NCBI GenBank assembly: GCA_007133715.1
Contig: SLMF01000063.1
Location: 1 to 7,112, forward strand
DNA: 7,112 nt
Direction: 5' to 3'
DNA from: Planctomycetaceae bacterium
GTDB taxonomy: Bacteria > Planctomycetota > Planctomycetia > Pirellulales > Pirellulaceae
Each line of letters opens with the position of its first letter. Position 1 is the first letter of the stretch. The position numbers and the translations under genes were made by a program. The notes under the pieces were generated by a model, which made no database searches, was not told where the DNA came from, and saw nothing but the letters and a program-made list of their open reading frames with translations. Shown here in pieces: positions 1 through 5,784 of the stretch.

Positions 1-1118
1 CCCAAAACCGGATCGGCGCGAATGGCCGAAATCACCGGCGAATCCCCCCACGAGACGGTGCCATCGGAACGACGAGCAAATACCGAGGCCAGATCAAACC
101 GAAAACCGTCCACATGGCACTGCTGAACCCAATGCCGCAGACTGTCCAAAATCATCCGTCCCACGTAACGGTTGGCACAATGCAACGTGTTCCCCGTGCC
201 CGAAAAATTGCGGTACGGCCGTAACGCTTCCCCCGAAGTCATGTAATAGGTGCTGTTGTCAATCCCCTTGAAGCTGTAACAGGGCCCACGGTGATCGCCC
301 TCGGCCGTGTGATTGAAAACCACGTCCAAGATCACCTCGATCCCCGCCGCATGCAGAGCCCGCACCATCTCGCGAAACTCGTCCAAGGCGTTGCTCGGAT
401 CCACTGCATATTCGTTGTGCGGGGCAAAGAAGTTCAATGTCATGTAGCCCCAATAATTGCCCTCCTGTGGGTCAAATTGATGTACCGGCAAAAGCTCGAC
501 CGCCGTCACCCCCAACGCCTGGAGGTACGGAATCCGTTCAATCACCCCCAGAAACCTCCCCCGATGGGCCGGACTCACCCCGCTGCTGGCGTGCTGCGTG
601 AAGCCCTTCACATGCATTTCATAAATCACCAAGTCGTGCTCATGGAACACGTGCGGAGCCGGCTCGTCGTGCCAACAGAAGGGTGGTTTGTCCGCCTGTA
701 ACACGCCCAGCGGCGCTTGACCGTCGTTGGGACCCGAACGCATCGCCGCTTGCCGGTCAAATGCGGGCGGAAAATAGACGCTGGTGGCGTACGGGTCCAG
801 CAGGATCTTCTCCGAATCGAAGGCGTGCAAGTCGTACGGACCGGAAGATTTGGGACCGTCCACCCGATAGGCGTAATAGCACGCCTCGCGAGTCTGCTGC
901 TTCGGGATGCGACAGTGCCAAATCCGCCCCGACTTGTTCCGCAAATGATGCAAATGGTACTCGACTACCGGACTCCGCGGATCGTCCGCAGCATACAGCA
1001 AAAGCGTCACTGCCGTCGCATGCTTCGAGTACAGCGCAAAATTAAACGACTCCTCCTCGGCAATCCACGTGGCACCCAAGGGAAAAGCCGAACCCTCGAC
1101 CGCTTGCCAACTCCGCAT
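1..1118 (-). CDS. glgX: Glycogen debranching enzyme GlgX (GH13 isoamylase type), N-terminal 372 residues, cut by left edge
   Basis: GlgX hydrolyses alpha-1,6 branches of glycogen limit dextrins in the cytoplasm. Residues about 10-100 look like the CBM48/isoamylase early-set domain (PLGATW at 13-18, FNFALYS at 25-31, YAYRVDGP at 82-89). The GH13 barrel follows: YEMHVKGFT at 166-174, NYWGYMTLNFFAPHNEYA at 221-238, conserved region I around D265-H270 (LDVVFNHTAEG), and region II VDGFRFDLA, whose D342 is the expected catalytic nucleophile, close to its place in E. coli GlgX. The acid/base Glu should lie a few residues past the window edge. The start at 1118 has an AAAGGG box 5 bases upstream and puts the early-set domain at the usual distance from the N-terminus. 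In-frame ATGs also exist at 1163 and 1334, because the frame stays open upstream. GlgX is well supported; the exact start is less certain. Confidence 0.93.
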   Translation of the reverse strand, partial: MRSWQAVEGSAFPLGATWIAEEESFNFALYSKHATAVTLLLYAADDPRSPVVEYHLHHLRNKSGRIWHCRIPKQQTREACYYAYRVDGPKSSGPYDLHAFDSEKILLDPYATSVYFPPAFDRQAAMRSGPNDGQAPLGVLQADKPPFCWHDEPAPHVFHEHDLVIYEMHVKGFTQHASSGVSPAHRGRFLGVIERIPYLQALGVTAVELLPVHQFDPQEGNYWGYMTLNFFAPHNEYAVDPSNALDEFREMVRALHAAGIEVILDVVFNHTAEGDHRGPCYSFKGIDNSTYYMTSGEALRPYRNFSGTGNTLHCANRYVGRMILDSLRHWVQQCHVDGFRFDLASVFARRSDGTVSWGDSPVISAIRADPVL

Positions 1119-1123
1119 CGCGA

Positions 1124-1130
1124 CCCTTTC
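1124..1130 (-). promoter_or_regulatory. Ribosome binding site supporting the glgX start at 1118
   Basis: On the minus strand GAAAGGG lies 5 bases before the ATG at 1118. The other in-frame ATGs (1163 and 1334) have no comparable purine box at a suitable distance, so this site decides the start choice. Confidence 0.5.
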
Positions 1131-1199
1131 GCAAAACCCTGTTCGTCGATCTCCTCTAAGCATATCCCAAGCCGTCGGGTCAGGCGACAAAAAGTCAAC

Positions 1200-1250
1200 A
1201 AAACACCTTATAAAGGTTAAAATAAAATACACCACCAGGGGTGTTTTCTT
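1200..1250 (-). promoter_or_regulatory. AT-rich leader of glgX with competing inverted repeats; possible terminator or attenuator
   Basis: AAAACACC (1200-1207) is the exact reverse complement of GGTGTTTT (1240-1247). The same GGTGT can instead pair with ACACC at 1229-1233. ACCTT (1205-1209) can also pair with AAGGT (1213-1217). In the minus-strand transcript the ACACC/GGTGT hairpin is followed directly by ATTTTATTTT, as in an intrinsic terminator, while the 8-bp pairing would prevent it. On the plus strand the GGTGT arm is followed by TTTCTTATTTTT, so the block could terminate in either direction. A simple terminator and a regulatory attenuator cannot be told apart here. The stems are short (5-8 bp). 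Confidence 0.35.
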
Positions 1251-1305
1251 ATTTTTCCAGATGGGCGGGGTAGCCGGATCACGGATTCTGGGACTTTGAC
1301 CCGTT

Positions 1306-1361
1306 TTCCCACCATTCACACTGAGACGTGGCATGCGGCCGCGGTCAGCGAGTGGTGGGAA
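1306..1361 (-). terminator. Long hairpin downstream of the aroC-linked gene; likely transcript end
   Basis: TTCCCACCA (1306-1314) and TGGTGGGAA (1353-1361) are a perfect 9-bp inverted repeat. With one G-U pair the stem reaches 12 bp (1306-1317 with 1350-1361). Inside, CTGA (1321-1324) pairs with TCAG (1345-1348), and the loop contains the palindrome GCGGCCGC. It begins 34 bases after the stop codon of the upstream minus-strand gene. There is no U-tract after it, so it is a hairpin without the classic intrinsic-terminator tail. It suggests that glgX is transcribed separately from aroC. Confidence 0.45.
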
Positions 1362-1395
1362 TTGGGCAAGGCAGCGGGGTGCGGCGTCGGAGAAT

Positions 1396-2703
1396 CTAGC
1401 GCATCCGCAAGGGGGAATAGAAGGGGCCTTGGGCGGTGATGGTGGGGCGGTCGCGTTGGCGACTGGGCAGGGGCAGGATGTGCAGCAACTGGTAGGCTTC
1501 CTTCGTGGCCGGTACCTGCTCCCCCTGCGGCGAGGAAAGCGTTTGGACCAAGGCGACGACCTGGGCGATTTCGGATTGATCTTGCAAGAGGGGGCCATAG
1601 CCGTCGGCCATCACCACGCCCTGGTCGGGTCCGGAGCAGTGCCCGACCAGCCGCAGCCCTTGCCGGTTCAAAGCGAATGCGAATTTCAACTCGCGGTAAC
1701 GCAAGAGCGGATCGGCTTCCAAAGCCCGCACGCGAGGCGCGGCGGCCAATCCCAGGGTGCGATCGGCTTGGGCCAACAGCGACCGGCTGACGCTGCCGCC
1801 ATGGCCCACGACGTCGCCCGCTGCATCGGTCAACGTACCGTCCTCGAAACGAGCGCGGCGAAACAAGACGTCCGCGCGGCCGCTGAGCTTGTGGTCGTAG
1901 CGTTCGGTGATCAGGGATTCCAAGTCGATATCCCGCAACCGTCCGGAGAACTCGCCTTGCCACCCTCCCGGGGAGTGCACCGTTTCCACCGCGCCTTGAA
2001 AGGTGGCTTCGGTGCCCAGCCAGTGCAGTGAGGGCAGGTAATCGGCCAGCAGGGATGTGGGCAGAGCCGTGGAATGGGTGTTCAGCTCCCACCGCGTGGC
2101 CGGGGGCGATCGCTGGCGGTCGCGGGTCACCCGCAACTGAGCCGGCTCGGCCATTTGCAAGGCCACGTCTCGAAACTCGAACGTGACCTGCGGACCCTCG
2201 GCGGCCAGCAGCAGACGGAAACGGACATCGCTCAGCGTCGTCGCGCCCTGGCCATCCGTGCGGCTGATGGTCAGTTCCCCGCAAGTCAACTGAGCCCGCC
2301 GGAGCCGCGACGGCTCGGCACGCAGGAACCGTTCGTGAAAGGCTTCCCATAACCGCAGAATGTGCTCGCCCTTCAGTTCCGGCTGAGCCGCCCGAAGCAA
2401 CCACTCGTCCTGATACCGTCCGAGTTCCAGCTGCCGGATTTCGACCAATCGCTCGCCCGTTTCGGGATCCGCCAGGCGCACGCGGTCCAGGAGATAGACG
2501 CCTCGGGTGGGCGTGCGCAATCGTTCCAGGGTGACTTCCAACCCCCATTCCTGAGACAACTGCTGCTGCCAGGCTCGGCGGCGGGCCGTCTGATAAGGCG
2601 ACGAACGGGTGAAACCGACCCAAGCGAACAGACCCAGCGTCGGGACCAGGCAGACGATCAGAAACACCGCTCGGCAAATCAACCGGCGGGTGGTTTCGTG
2701 CAT
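1396..2703 (-). CDS. Membrane-anchored protein of unknown function, faintly AsmA-like, downstream of aroC
   Basis: The protein has 435 residues from the ATG at 2703. I do not recognise a named family. A basic N-terminus (HETTRR) leads into one hydrophobic segment at about residues 8-32, so it is probably anchored in the inner membrane with the rest in the periplasm. The body is rich in alternating beta-type segments (about 55-100, 138-192, 240-290). The stretch at 249-320, with a GxLRDIDLxSL pattern, LSGRADVLF and then a small-residue SVSRSLLAQA segment, recalls AsmA/YhdP-like envelope proteins, but this is only a resemblance. It starts 28 bases after the aroC stop, so the two are probably co-transcribed. 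AGGG lies 9 bases before the chosen ATG. An ATG three codons earlier (2712) is possible; a longer open frame back to 2853 would overlap aroC and is rejected. Reality as a gene is well supported; function is unknown. Confidence 0.8.
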   Translation of the reverse strand: MHETTRRLICRAVFLIVCLVPTLGLFAWVGFTRSSPYQTARRRAWQQQLSQEWGLEVTLERLRTPTRGVYLLDRVRLADPETGERLVEIRQLELGRYQDEWLLRAAQPELKGEHILRLWEAFHERFLRAEPSRLRRAQLTCGELTISRTDGQGATTLSDVRFRLLLAAEGPQVTFEFRDVALQMAEPAQLRVTRDRQRSPPATRWELNTHSTALPTSLLADYLPSLHWLGTEATFQGAVETVHSPGGWQGEFSGRLRDIDLESLITERYDHKLSGRADVLFRRARFEDGTLTDAAGDVVGHGGSVSRSLLAQADRTLGLAAAPRVRALEADPLLRYRELKFAFALNRQGLRLVGHCSGPDQGVVMADGYGPLLQDQSEIAQVVALVQTLSSPQGEQVPATKEAYQLLHILPLPSRQRDRPTITAQGPFYSPLRMR

Positions 2704-2731
2704 GGCGAACATCCCTGTTCTTCGGGTGATT

Positions 2732-3871
2732 TTAACGTTTTTGAGCCATCTCGATAAACAGGTTCCAGCGTGCCTGGATCTCTGCCAGGCTGTCGCCCCC
2801 GAATTTTTCGACCAGCGCGCGGGCGACCTCGAACGCCACCACGTTTTCCACAATCACGCTGGCCGCAGCCAGGGCACACACATCGCTGCGTTCGTAGGCC
2901 GCCGCCTCGGGCTGCTTGGTCTTCAGGTTGACCGACTCCAACGGCCGGGCCAGGGTGCTGATCGGCTTCTTCGCCGCCCGCACGACCAACGGCTGCCCGT
3001 TCGTCATCCCGGCTTCCAAGCCGCCGGCATTGTTCGTGGGACGGATGAAACCCAGGTGAGGGAGACTTCGCTGCTCCGGATCATAATGGATCGGATCATG
3101 CACCTGCGAACCCGGTCGCCGGGCGGCTTCGAAACCCAAACCGATCTCGACTCCCTTGATCGCCTGGATCGACATCACGGCCTGGGCGATCCGGCCATCC
3201 AGTTTCTGGTTCCACTGAGCGTGGCTGCCGAGCCCGAAGGGCAGACCCTCGACACGCACCTCGACGATCCCGCCCAACGTGTCACCCTGCTTTTGCGCGC
3301 GATCGATCTTCTCCTTGATCGCCTGGTCCTGGGACGGGTCCAGGGAGTACACGATACTCTCGTCGCGCCATTCGAGTTGTTCTTCCAGCGTACCTGGCCG
3401 GGGCGTTATCGGCGTCCCCCCCAATTCGAGAACGTAACCGATCGTACGGATCCCCAGCGGGGTGAGCAGCTGGCGTGCCAGAGCGCCGGCGGCGACGCGG
3501 ACCACGGTTTCCCGCGCACTGGCTCGTTCCAATACGGCCCGGATCGAACCCAGGTACTTGATGGCACCGGTCAGATCGCCATGTCCGGGTCGGGGGCGAT
3601 CCAAGTCCTCCATCCGATCGATTTTATGATCGCGGTTGACCACCTGCAGGGCGATCGGTCCGCCCAGGGTCACGCTTCGCCAGAGTCCGCTGAGGAAATC
3701 GACGCGATCAGTTTCGATCCGTTGTCGTCCGCCGCGGCCGTACCCCCCCTGACGGCGTGCCAGTTCTCGATCGATGGCCTCGGCCTGGATCGTAACCCCA
3801 GCCGGAAAGCCATCCACAATCGCCAGCATGGCCTTGCCATGCGATTCGCCCGCGGTTCGGTAATCAAGCAT
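2732..3871 (-). CDS. aroC: Chorismate synthase
   Basis: AroC converts 5-enolpyruvylshikimate-3-phosphate to chorismate using reduced FMN. It is the last shikimate-pathway step, leading to aromatic amino acids, folate and quinones, and acts in the cytoplasm. The protein is complete at 379 residues; E. coli AroC has 361. Visible marks are the N-terminal RTAGESHG (5-12) with conserved H11, PGHGD with H97, the signature GSIRAVLERASARET (108-122), NNAGGLEAGMTNG (280-292) and YERSDVCALAAASVIVEN (326-343). The GGLEAGMTNG form is closer to the Bacillus-type GGLEGGMTNG than to the E. coli GGISGG form. No key residue appears to be missing. The ATG at 3871 gives the family-typical N-terminus, with GAGAG a few bases upstream. 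It is first in a probable two-gene operon with the membrane-anchored protein that follows. Confidence 0.97.
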   Translation of the reverse strand: MLDYRTAGESHGKAMLAIVDGFPAGVTIQAEAIDRELARRQGGYGRGGRQRIETDRVDFLSGLWRSVTLGGPIALQVVNRDHKIDRMEDLDRPRPGHGDLTGAIKYLGSIRAVLERASARETVVRVAAGALARQLLTPLGIRTIGYVLELGGTPITPRPGTLEEQLEWRDESIVYSLDPSQDQAIKEKIDRAQKQGDTLGGIVEVRVEGLPFGLGSHAQWNQKLDGRIAQAVMSIQAIKGVEIGLGFEAARRPGSQVHDPIHYDPEQRSLPHLGFIRPTNNAGGLEAGMTNGQPLVVRAAKKPISTLARPLESVNLKTKQPEAAAYERSDVCALAAASVIVENVVAFEVARALVEKFGGDSLAEIQARWNLFIEMAQKR

Positions 3872-3913
3872 CCGCAGCTCTCGTTCTGATTCAGCGTCTT
3901 GAGAAAACGCCGT

Positions 3914-3942
3914 ATTCTACCGGGTGGTGCCATTTGGGGAAA
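3914..3942 (-). promoter_or_regulatory. aroC: Weak promoter candidate for aroC
   Basis: On the minus strand TAGAAT (3914-3919, five of six matches to TATAAT) lies 17 bases after TTTCCC (3937-3942, three of six matches to TTGACA). It would start transcription about 35-40 bases ahead of the aroC ATG. The -35 match is poor, and planctomycete promoter consensus is not well known to me, so this is only a candidate. Confidence 0.28.
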
Positions 3943-3983
3943 GTGCGGTTGCCTCGGCTGCCGAACGATCGCACAATCTTCGT

Positions 3984-4028
3984 AGGTTGGGACGCTGGCC
4001 CGACCGGGTCGGGTCGGAAACTCAACCT
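3984..4028. repeat. Nested inverted repeat in the divergent intergenic region
   Basis: AGGTTG (3984-3989) is the reverse complement of CAACCT (4023-4028); two more bases can pair if one G-U is allowed. Inside lies a perfect 15-base palindromic unit: CCCGACC (3999-4005), one base, GGTCGGG (4007-4013). It could fold as a hairpin in RNA, serve as a regulator-binding palindrome, or be a decayed copy of a dispersed palindromic repeat. Position between divergent genes fits an operator, but nothing identifies a regulator. Confidence 0.5.
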
Positions 4029-4195
4029 CATTTGCCTGCAACCACGGGCCGCGTTGAAGAACATGGCAATTCCACCTCTTTAAGCGGGGCATTGAAAAGA
4101 AGGGATTCAGGAGACCACCAGCGGGGCTCGGCAGGTGACGACGCGCTGTTTCAGGAATTTCTTGTCGAGCGCCAAGTTGGTGTTGATTGGGAGAT

Positions 4196-4200
4196 AAAGG
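4196..4200 (+). promoter_or_regulatory. Ribosome binding site that sets a TTG start for the transporter
   Basis: AAAGG ends 5 bases before the TTG at 4206, directly ahead of the point where the translation begins to look like the transporter family. GGGAG at 4189-4193 lies just upstream. No in-frame ATG or GTG lies near this point. Confidence 0.6.
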
Positions 4201-4205
4201 TACCG

Positions 4206-5216
4206 TTGAAGAGTTTTTTGATCCGCCGCTGGTTCTTGCTGTGCCTGATTCTGGTTCTCGGTTGCGGGATCGCGTTTTCGGAAACGCTTCGCCCGCTGAC
4301 CGCCGTCCCGGCTCTCCGCCAAGCTGTGGTGCTGTCGGTCATGTTCTTGATGGCTTTCCCTTTGTGTATCCGCGCGATTTGGCCCACGATTCGTCGCCCG
4401 CGAGCCCCCCTGCTGGCAATCGCGATTACCTTTGGCTTGACCCCTTTGATGGCTTGGGGCATGTGCGAATTTTTGTGCCTGTTGTGGCCCGGTTTTCGCC
4501 AAGCGATGGGGAACGGGATTCTGGTCGCCGCCGCCGCACCGAGTACATTGGCTTCTTCCTCGGTGTGGACCCGTCGCGCGGGTGGGAATGACGCGGTGTC
4601 GCTGCTGGTGACGGTGGTGACGAATCTGATCTGTTTCGCGGTCACTCCCGCTTGGCTGCTGCTGATGATCGGCATGATGCCCCAATTCGATCCGTTGGCG
4701 ATGGCGGCCAGCTTGAGCCTGCTGGTCGTGGTGCCGGTGATCGCGGCCCAGCTGCTGCGGTTGATTCCCAGCTGGGCGATGTGGGCCACGCGGCACAAAA
4801 TCCCGCTGGGCGTGCTGGCCCAAGTCGGTGTGTTGGCGATGGTCTTCTTGAGTGCGATTCAAACCGGAAATCGACTGGACGGCGAAGGTCTGACCGCCAT
4901 TTGGGCCAGTCTGGCCGTGATGGTGGTCCTGGTTCTCGTGCTGCATCTGACAGCACTTTACGCGGGTCTCAAGGCGTCTCCATGGGTGGGTGTCAATCGG
5001 CCCGATGGTATCGCCGTCGGGTTCTCGGGCAGTCAAAAGACCTCGATGGTCGGTCTCGAAGTGGCCACACAATTGGGGGTCAATATCTTGCCGATGGTCA
5101 CCTACCACATCAGCCAATTGCTGGCCGATACGTTCGTGGCCGATCGGCTCCGCGAGGCCACCCCGCCGCCGGAATCTCGAGAATCCTGGCCGGCCGAGAT
5201 GGATACGGGAGCTTGA
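4206..5216 (+). CDS. SBF-like bile acid:sodium symporter superfamily transporter
   Basis: A 336-residue inner-membrane protein with about nine or ten hydrophobic segments (roughly 9-24, 37-58, 66-91, 103-118, 129-158, 164-185, 199-219, 230-253, 264-285, 290-310). It matches the SBF-like branch of the bile acid:sodium symporter superfamily. The half-repeat motif APSTLASSSVWTRRAGGN (111-128) followed by a TVVTN helix, and the second-half GFSGSQKTSMVGLEVA (272-287), fall where the family has its crossover and ion-site segments. The substrate cannot be read from sequence; bile acid is only the family name, and organic anions or sulfonates are equally possible. The TTG start at 4206 is chosen from its ribosome binding site and because 336 residues is a normal family length. 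A TusA-like gene follows after 57 bases on the same strand, suggesting one operon and perhaps a sulfur-containing substrate. Confidence 0.88.
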   Translation: MKSFLIRRWFLLCLILVLGCGIAFSETLRPLTAVPALRQAVVLSVMFLMAFPLCIRAIWPTIRRPRAPLLAIAITFGLTPLMAWGMCEFLCLLWPGFRQAMGNGILVAAAAPSTLASSSVWTRRAGGNDAVSLLVTVVTNLICFAVTPAWLLLMIGMMPQFDPLAMAASLSLLVVVPVIAAQLLRLIPSWAMWATRHKIPLGVLAQVGVLAMVFLSAIQTGNRLDGEGLTAIWASLAVMVVLVLVLHLTALYAGLKASPWVGVNRPDGIAVGFSGSQKTSMVGLEVATQLGVNILPMVTYHISQLLADTFVADRLREATPPPESRESWPAEMDTGA

Positions 5217-5273
5217 GCAACGTTTTGTTGTTAGGATGATGGGGTTGTTTGGAAGCGGAGGTGCCCGAAGACG

Positions 5274-5510
5274 ATGAATCGCAACGACGCAAAAAACGTG
5301 ATTGATGCCCGAGGTCTGTCATGCCCGGAACCGGTGGTGCGGGCACGCCAAGCGATGCTGCAGTCGACCGCCAGCGAGTTGACGGTGGTGGTCAGCGAGC
5401 AGGTATCGGCGGAGAACATCCAGCGGATGGCGACTTCGTCTGGTTGGCAAGTTGCGATCGCGCGGGAGGCAGACGAGATCTGGCTGCTGCTGACCCGGCC
5501 CGTCGCCTGA
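5274..5510 (+). CDS. TusA/SirA-family sulfur-carrier protein
   Basis: A complete small cytoplasmic protein of 78 residues, the normal length for the family. It has the diagnostic IDARGLSCPEPVVRARQAM (10-28), with the CPxP motif and its persulfide-forming cysteine at C17, the only cysteine in the protein. The second half (ELTVVVSEQVSAENIQRMATSSGWQV, 35-60) fits the beta-alpha-beta end of the fold. The AEN-hxR pattern resembles the N-terminal domain of YedF as much as E. coli TusA, so I give no gene symbol. Such proteins pass sulfur as a persulfide to tRNA thiolation, molybdenum-cofactor or sulfur-oxidation partners, and often sit beside transporters of sulfur compounds. The ATG is preceded by GGAGG (5257-5261), an unusually long 12 bases away. 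It follows the SBF-like transporter by 57 bases and is probably co-transcribed with it. Confidence 0.86.
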   Translation: MNRNDAKNVIDARGLSCPEPVVRARQAMLQSTASELTVVVSEQVSAENIQRMATSSGWQVAIAREADEIWLLLTRPVA

Positions 5511-5540
5511 GGCTTGGTTCTTAGTTCGTGGTGATCTTTC

Positions 5541-5592
5541 CGTTCGGCGCGGGTCTCCGACCCCGCCTCGTTCGGCTTCGTTCGGCGCGGGT
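5541..5592. repeat. Pair of 14-base direct repeats inside the palindromic element
   Basis: CGTTCGGCGCGGGT occurs at 5541-5554 and again, without mismatch, at 5579-5592, 38 bases apart. Each copy runs straight into a hairpin (GGGTC/GACCC after the first, GTGGC/GCCAC after the second), so the interior looks like two diverged copies of one repeat-plus-hairpin unit. Confidence 0.7.
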
Positions 5593-5614
5593 GGCTCGGT
5601 CAGAGACCGGCCAC
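5591..5614. repeat. 10-bp hairpin with a single bulge
   Basis: GTGGC (5591-5595) pairs with GCCAC (5610-5614) and CGGTC (5597-5601) pairs with GACCG (5605-5609). This leaves one bulged T at 5596 and an AGA loop. It is GC-rich and should be stable in RNA from either strand. No T-tract follows on either side. Confidence 0.7.
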
Positions 5615-5670
5615 AACGCGGCGGGTAGGTTATTCCCTGCGAGTTGCCTAACGAAGAACCAAGCACGCAG

Positions 5671-5701
5671 CACGGCTCCCGCAGGGAGCTGGGGAGCCGT
5701 G
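5671..5701. repeat. Perfect 10-bp hairpin; candidate bidirectional transcript end or repeat unit
   Basis: CACGGCTCCC (5671-5680) and GGGAGCCGTG (5692-5701) form a perfect stem around an 11-base loop, which itself contains GGGAGCT. It lies between two converging transcription units. Neither side has a clean T-tract (the minus-strand side is mildly T-rich), so it is at best an atypical terminator. It may equally be a dispersed palindromic repeat. Confidence 0.6.
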
Positions 5702-5722
5702 TGATGGGTTTCCAATCGCGGA

Positions 5723-5784
5723 CCCAACCGTGGCGTTGGCGGAGTTCCCGATCGCCAGGGGCCGTTTTGTCACGGCCGGTTGGG
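5723..5784. repeat. Inverted-repeat cluster able to fold as a three-way junction
   Basis: The outer stem is CCCAACCG (5723-5730) with CGGTTGGG (5777-5784), a perfect 8 bp. Inside are TGGCG (5737-5741) with CGCCA (5753-5757), and GGCCGT (5760-5765) with ACGGCC (5772-5777; its last base is shared with the outer stem). Together they give a compact three-arm fold in 62 bases. It lies 20 bases beyond the DUF1080 stop on the minus strand, in that gene's probable 3' UTR. The folding is inferred from base complementarity only. Confidence 0.5.

Larger units (their letters stand above)
3872..4205. other. Divergent intergenic region between aroC and the SBF-like transporter
   Basis: These 334 bases separate two divergently transcribed units and should hold both promoters. 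The plus-strand frame of the transporter stays open back to an ATG at 3924, but the translation (94 residues, hydrophilic, no family resemblance) does not look like protein. I can support a weak aroC promoter candidate near 3914-3942, an inverted-repeat element at 3984-4028 and the transporter ribosome binding site. I see no convincing plus-strand -10/-35 pair and no RNA gene. Confidence 0.6.
5512..5664. mobile_element. 153-bp MITE-like or REP-like element with terminal inverted repeats; no coding capacity
   Basis: The ends are perfect 11-bp inverted repeats: GCTTGGTTCTT (5512-5522) and AAGAACCAAGC (5654-5664). Counted over 17 bases they agree at 15. The interior has a strong hairpin (5591-5614), a smaller one (GGGTC-TCC-GACCC, 5551-5563) and a 14-base direct repeat. 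The element starts one base after the stop codon of the tusA-like gene. No target-site duplication is evident and no transposase is present, so a non-autonomous transposable element, a REP/BIME-like repeat and a structured 3' UTR all remain possible. Confidence 0.5.

Noticed and set aside
1316..2677. 453-codon minus-strand open frame overlapping the aroC-linked gene
   Set aside because: The translation is rich in Pro, Arg, Gly and Ala with no domain or hydrophobic pattern. It is a shifted frame of the 1396-2703 gene, which has a membrane anchor, a good start position and operon spacing.
2704..2853. N-terminal extension of the aroC-linked gene to an ATG at 2853
   Set aside because: It would overlap the aroC 3' end by about 120 bases and place 50 non-conserved residues before the membrane anchor. 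The ATG at 2703 has a suitable purine box.
2609..3889. 426-codon plus-strand open frame antisense to aroC
   Set aside because: It mirrors the whole of a clear chorismate synthase. Long antisense frames are expected from high-GC codon use, and the translation has no family resemblance.
4107..5117. 336-codon minus-strand open frame across the transporter
   Set aside because: The translation is dominated by His, Gln and Arg, as expected from the antisense of a membrane-protein gene; the plus strand has the family motifs.
5541..5592. Short CRISPR array
   Set aside because: Only two copies of a 14-base direct repeat exist, the spacing sequence is itself repetitive, and there are no cas genes.
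5505..5671. Target-site duplication flanking the 153-bp element
   Set aside because: The bases just outside the two ends (GCCTGAG and ACGCAGC) are not direct repeats, so recent transposition cannot be shown.
5723..5784. Hammerhead-type ribozyme
   Set aside because: The three-arm fold prompted a check for the conserved CUGAUGA and GAAA core on both strands; it is not present in the junction.
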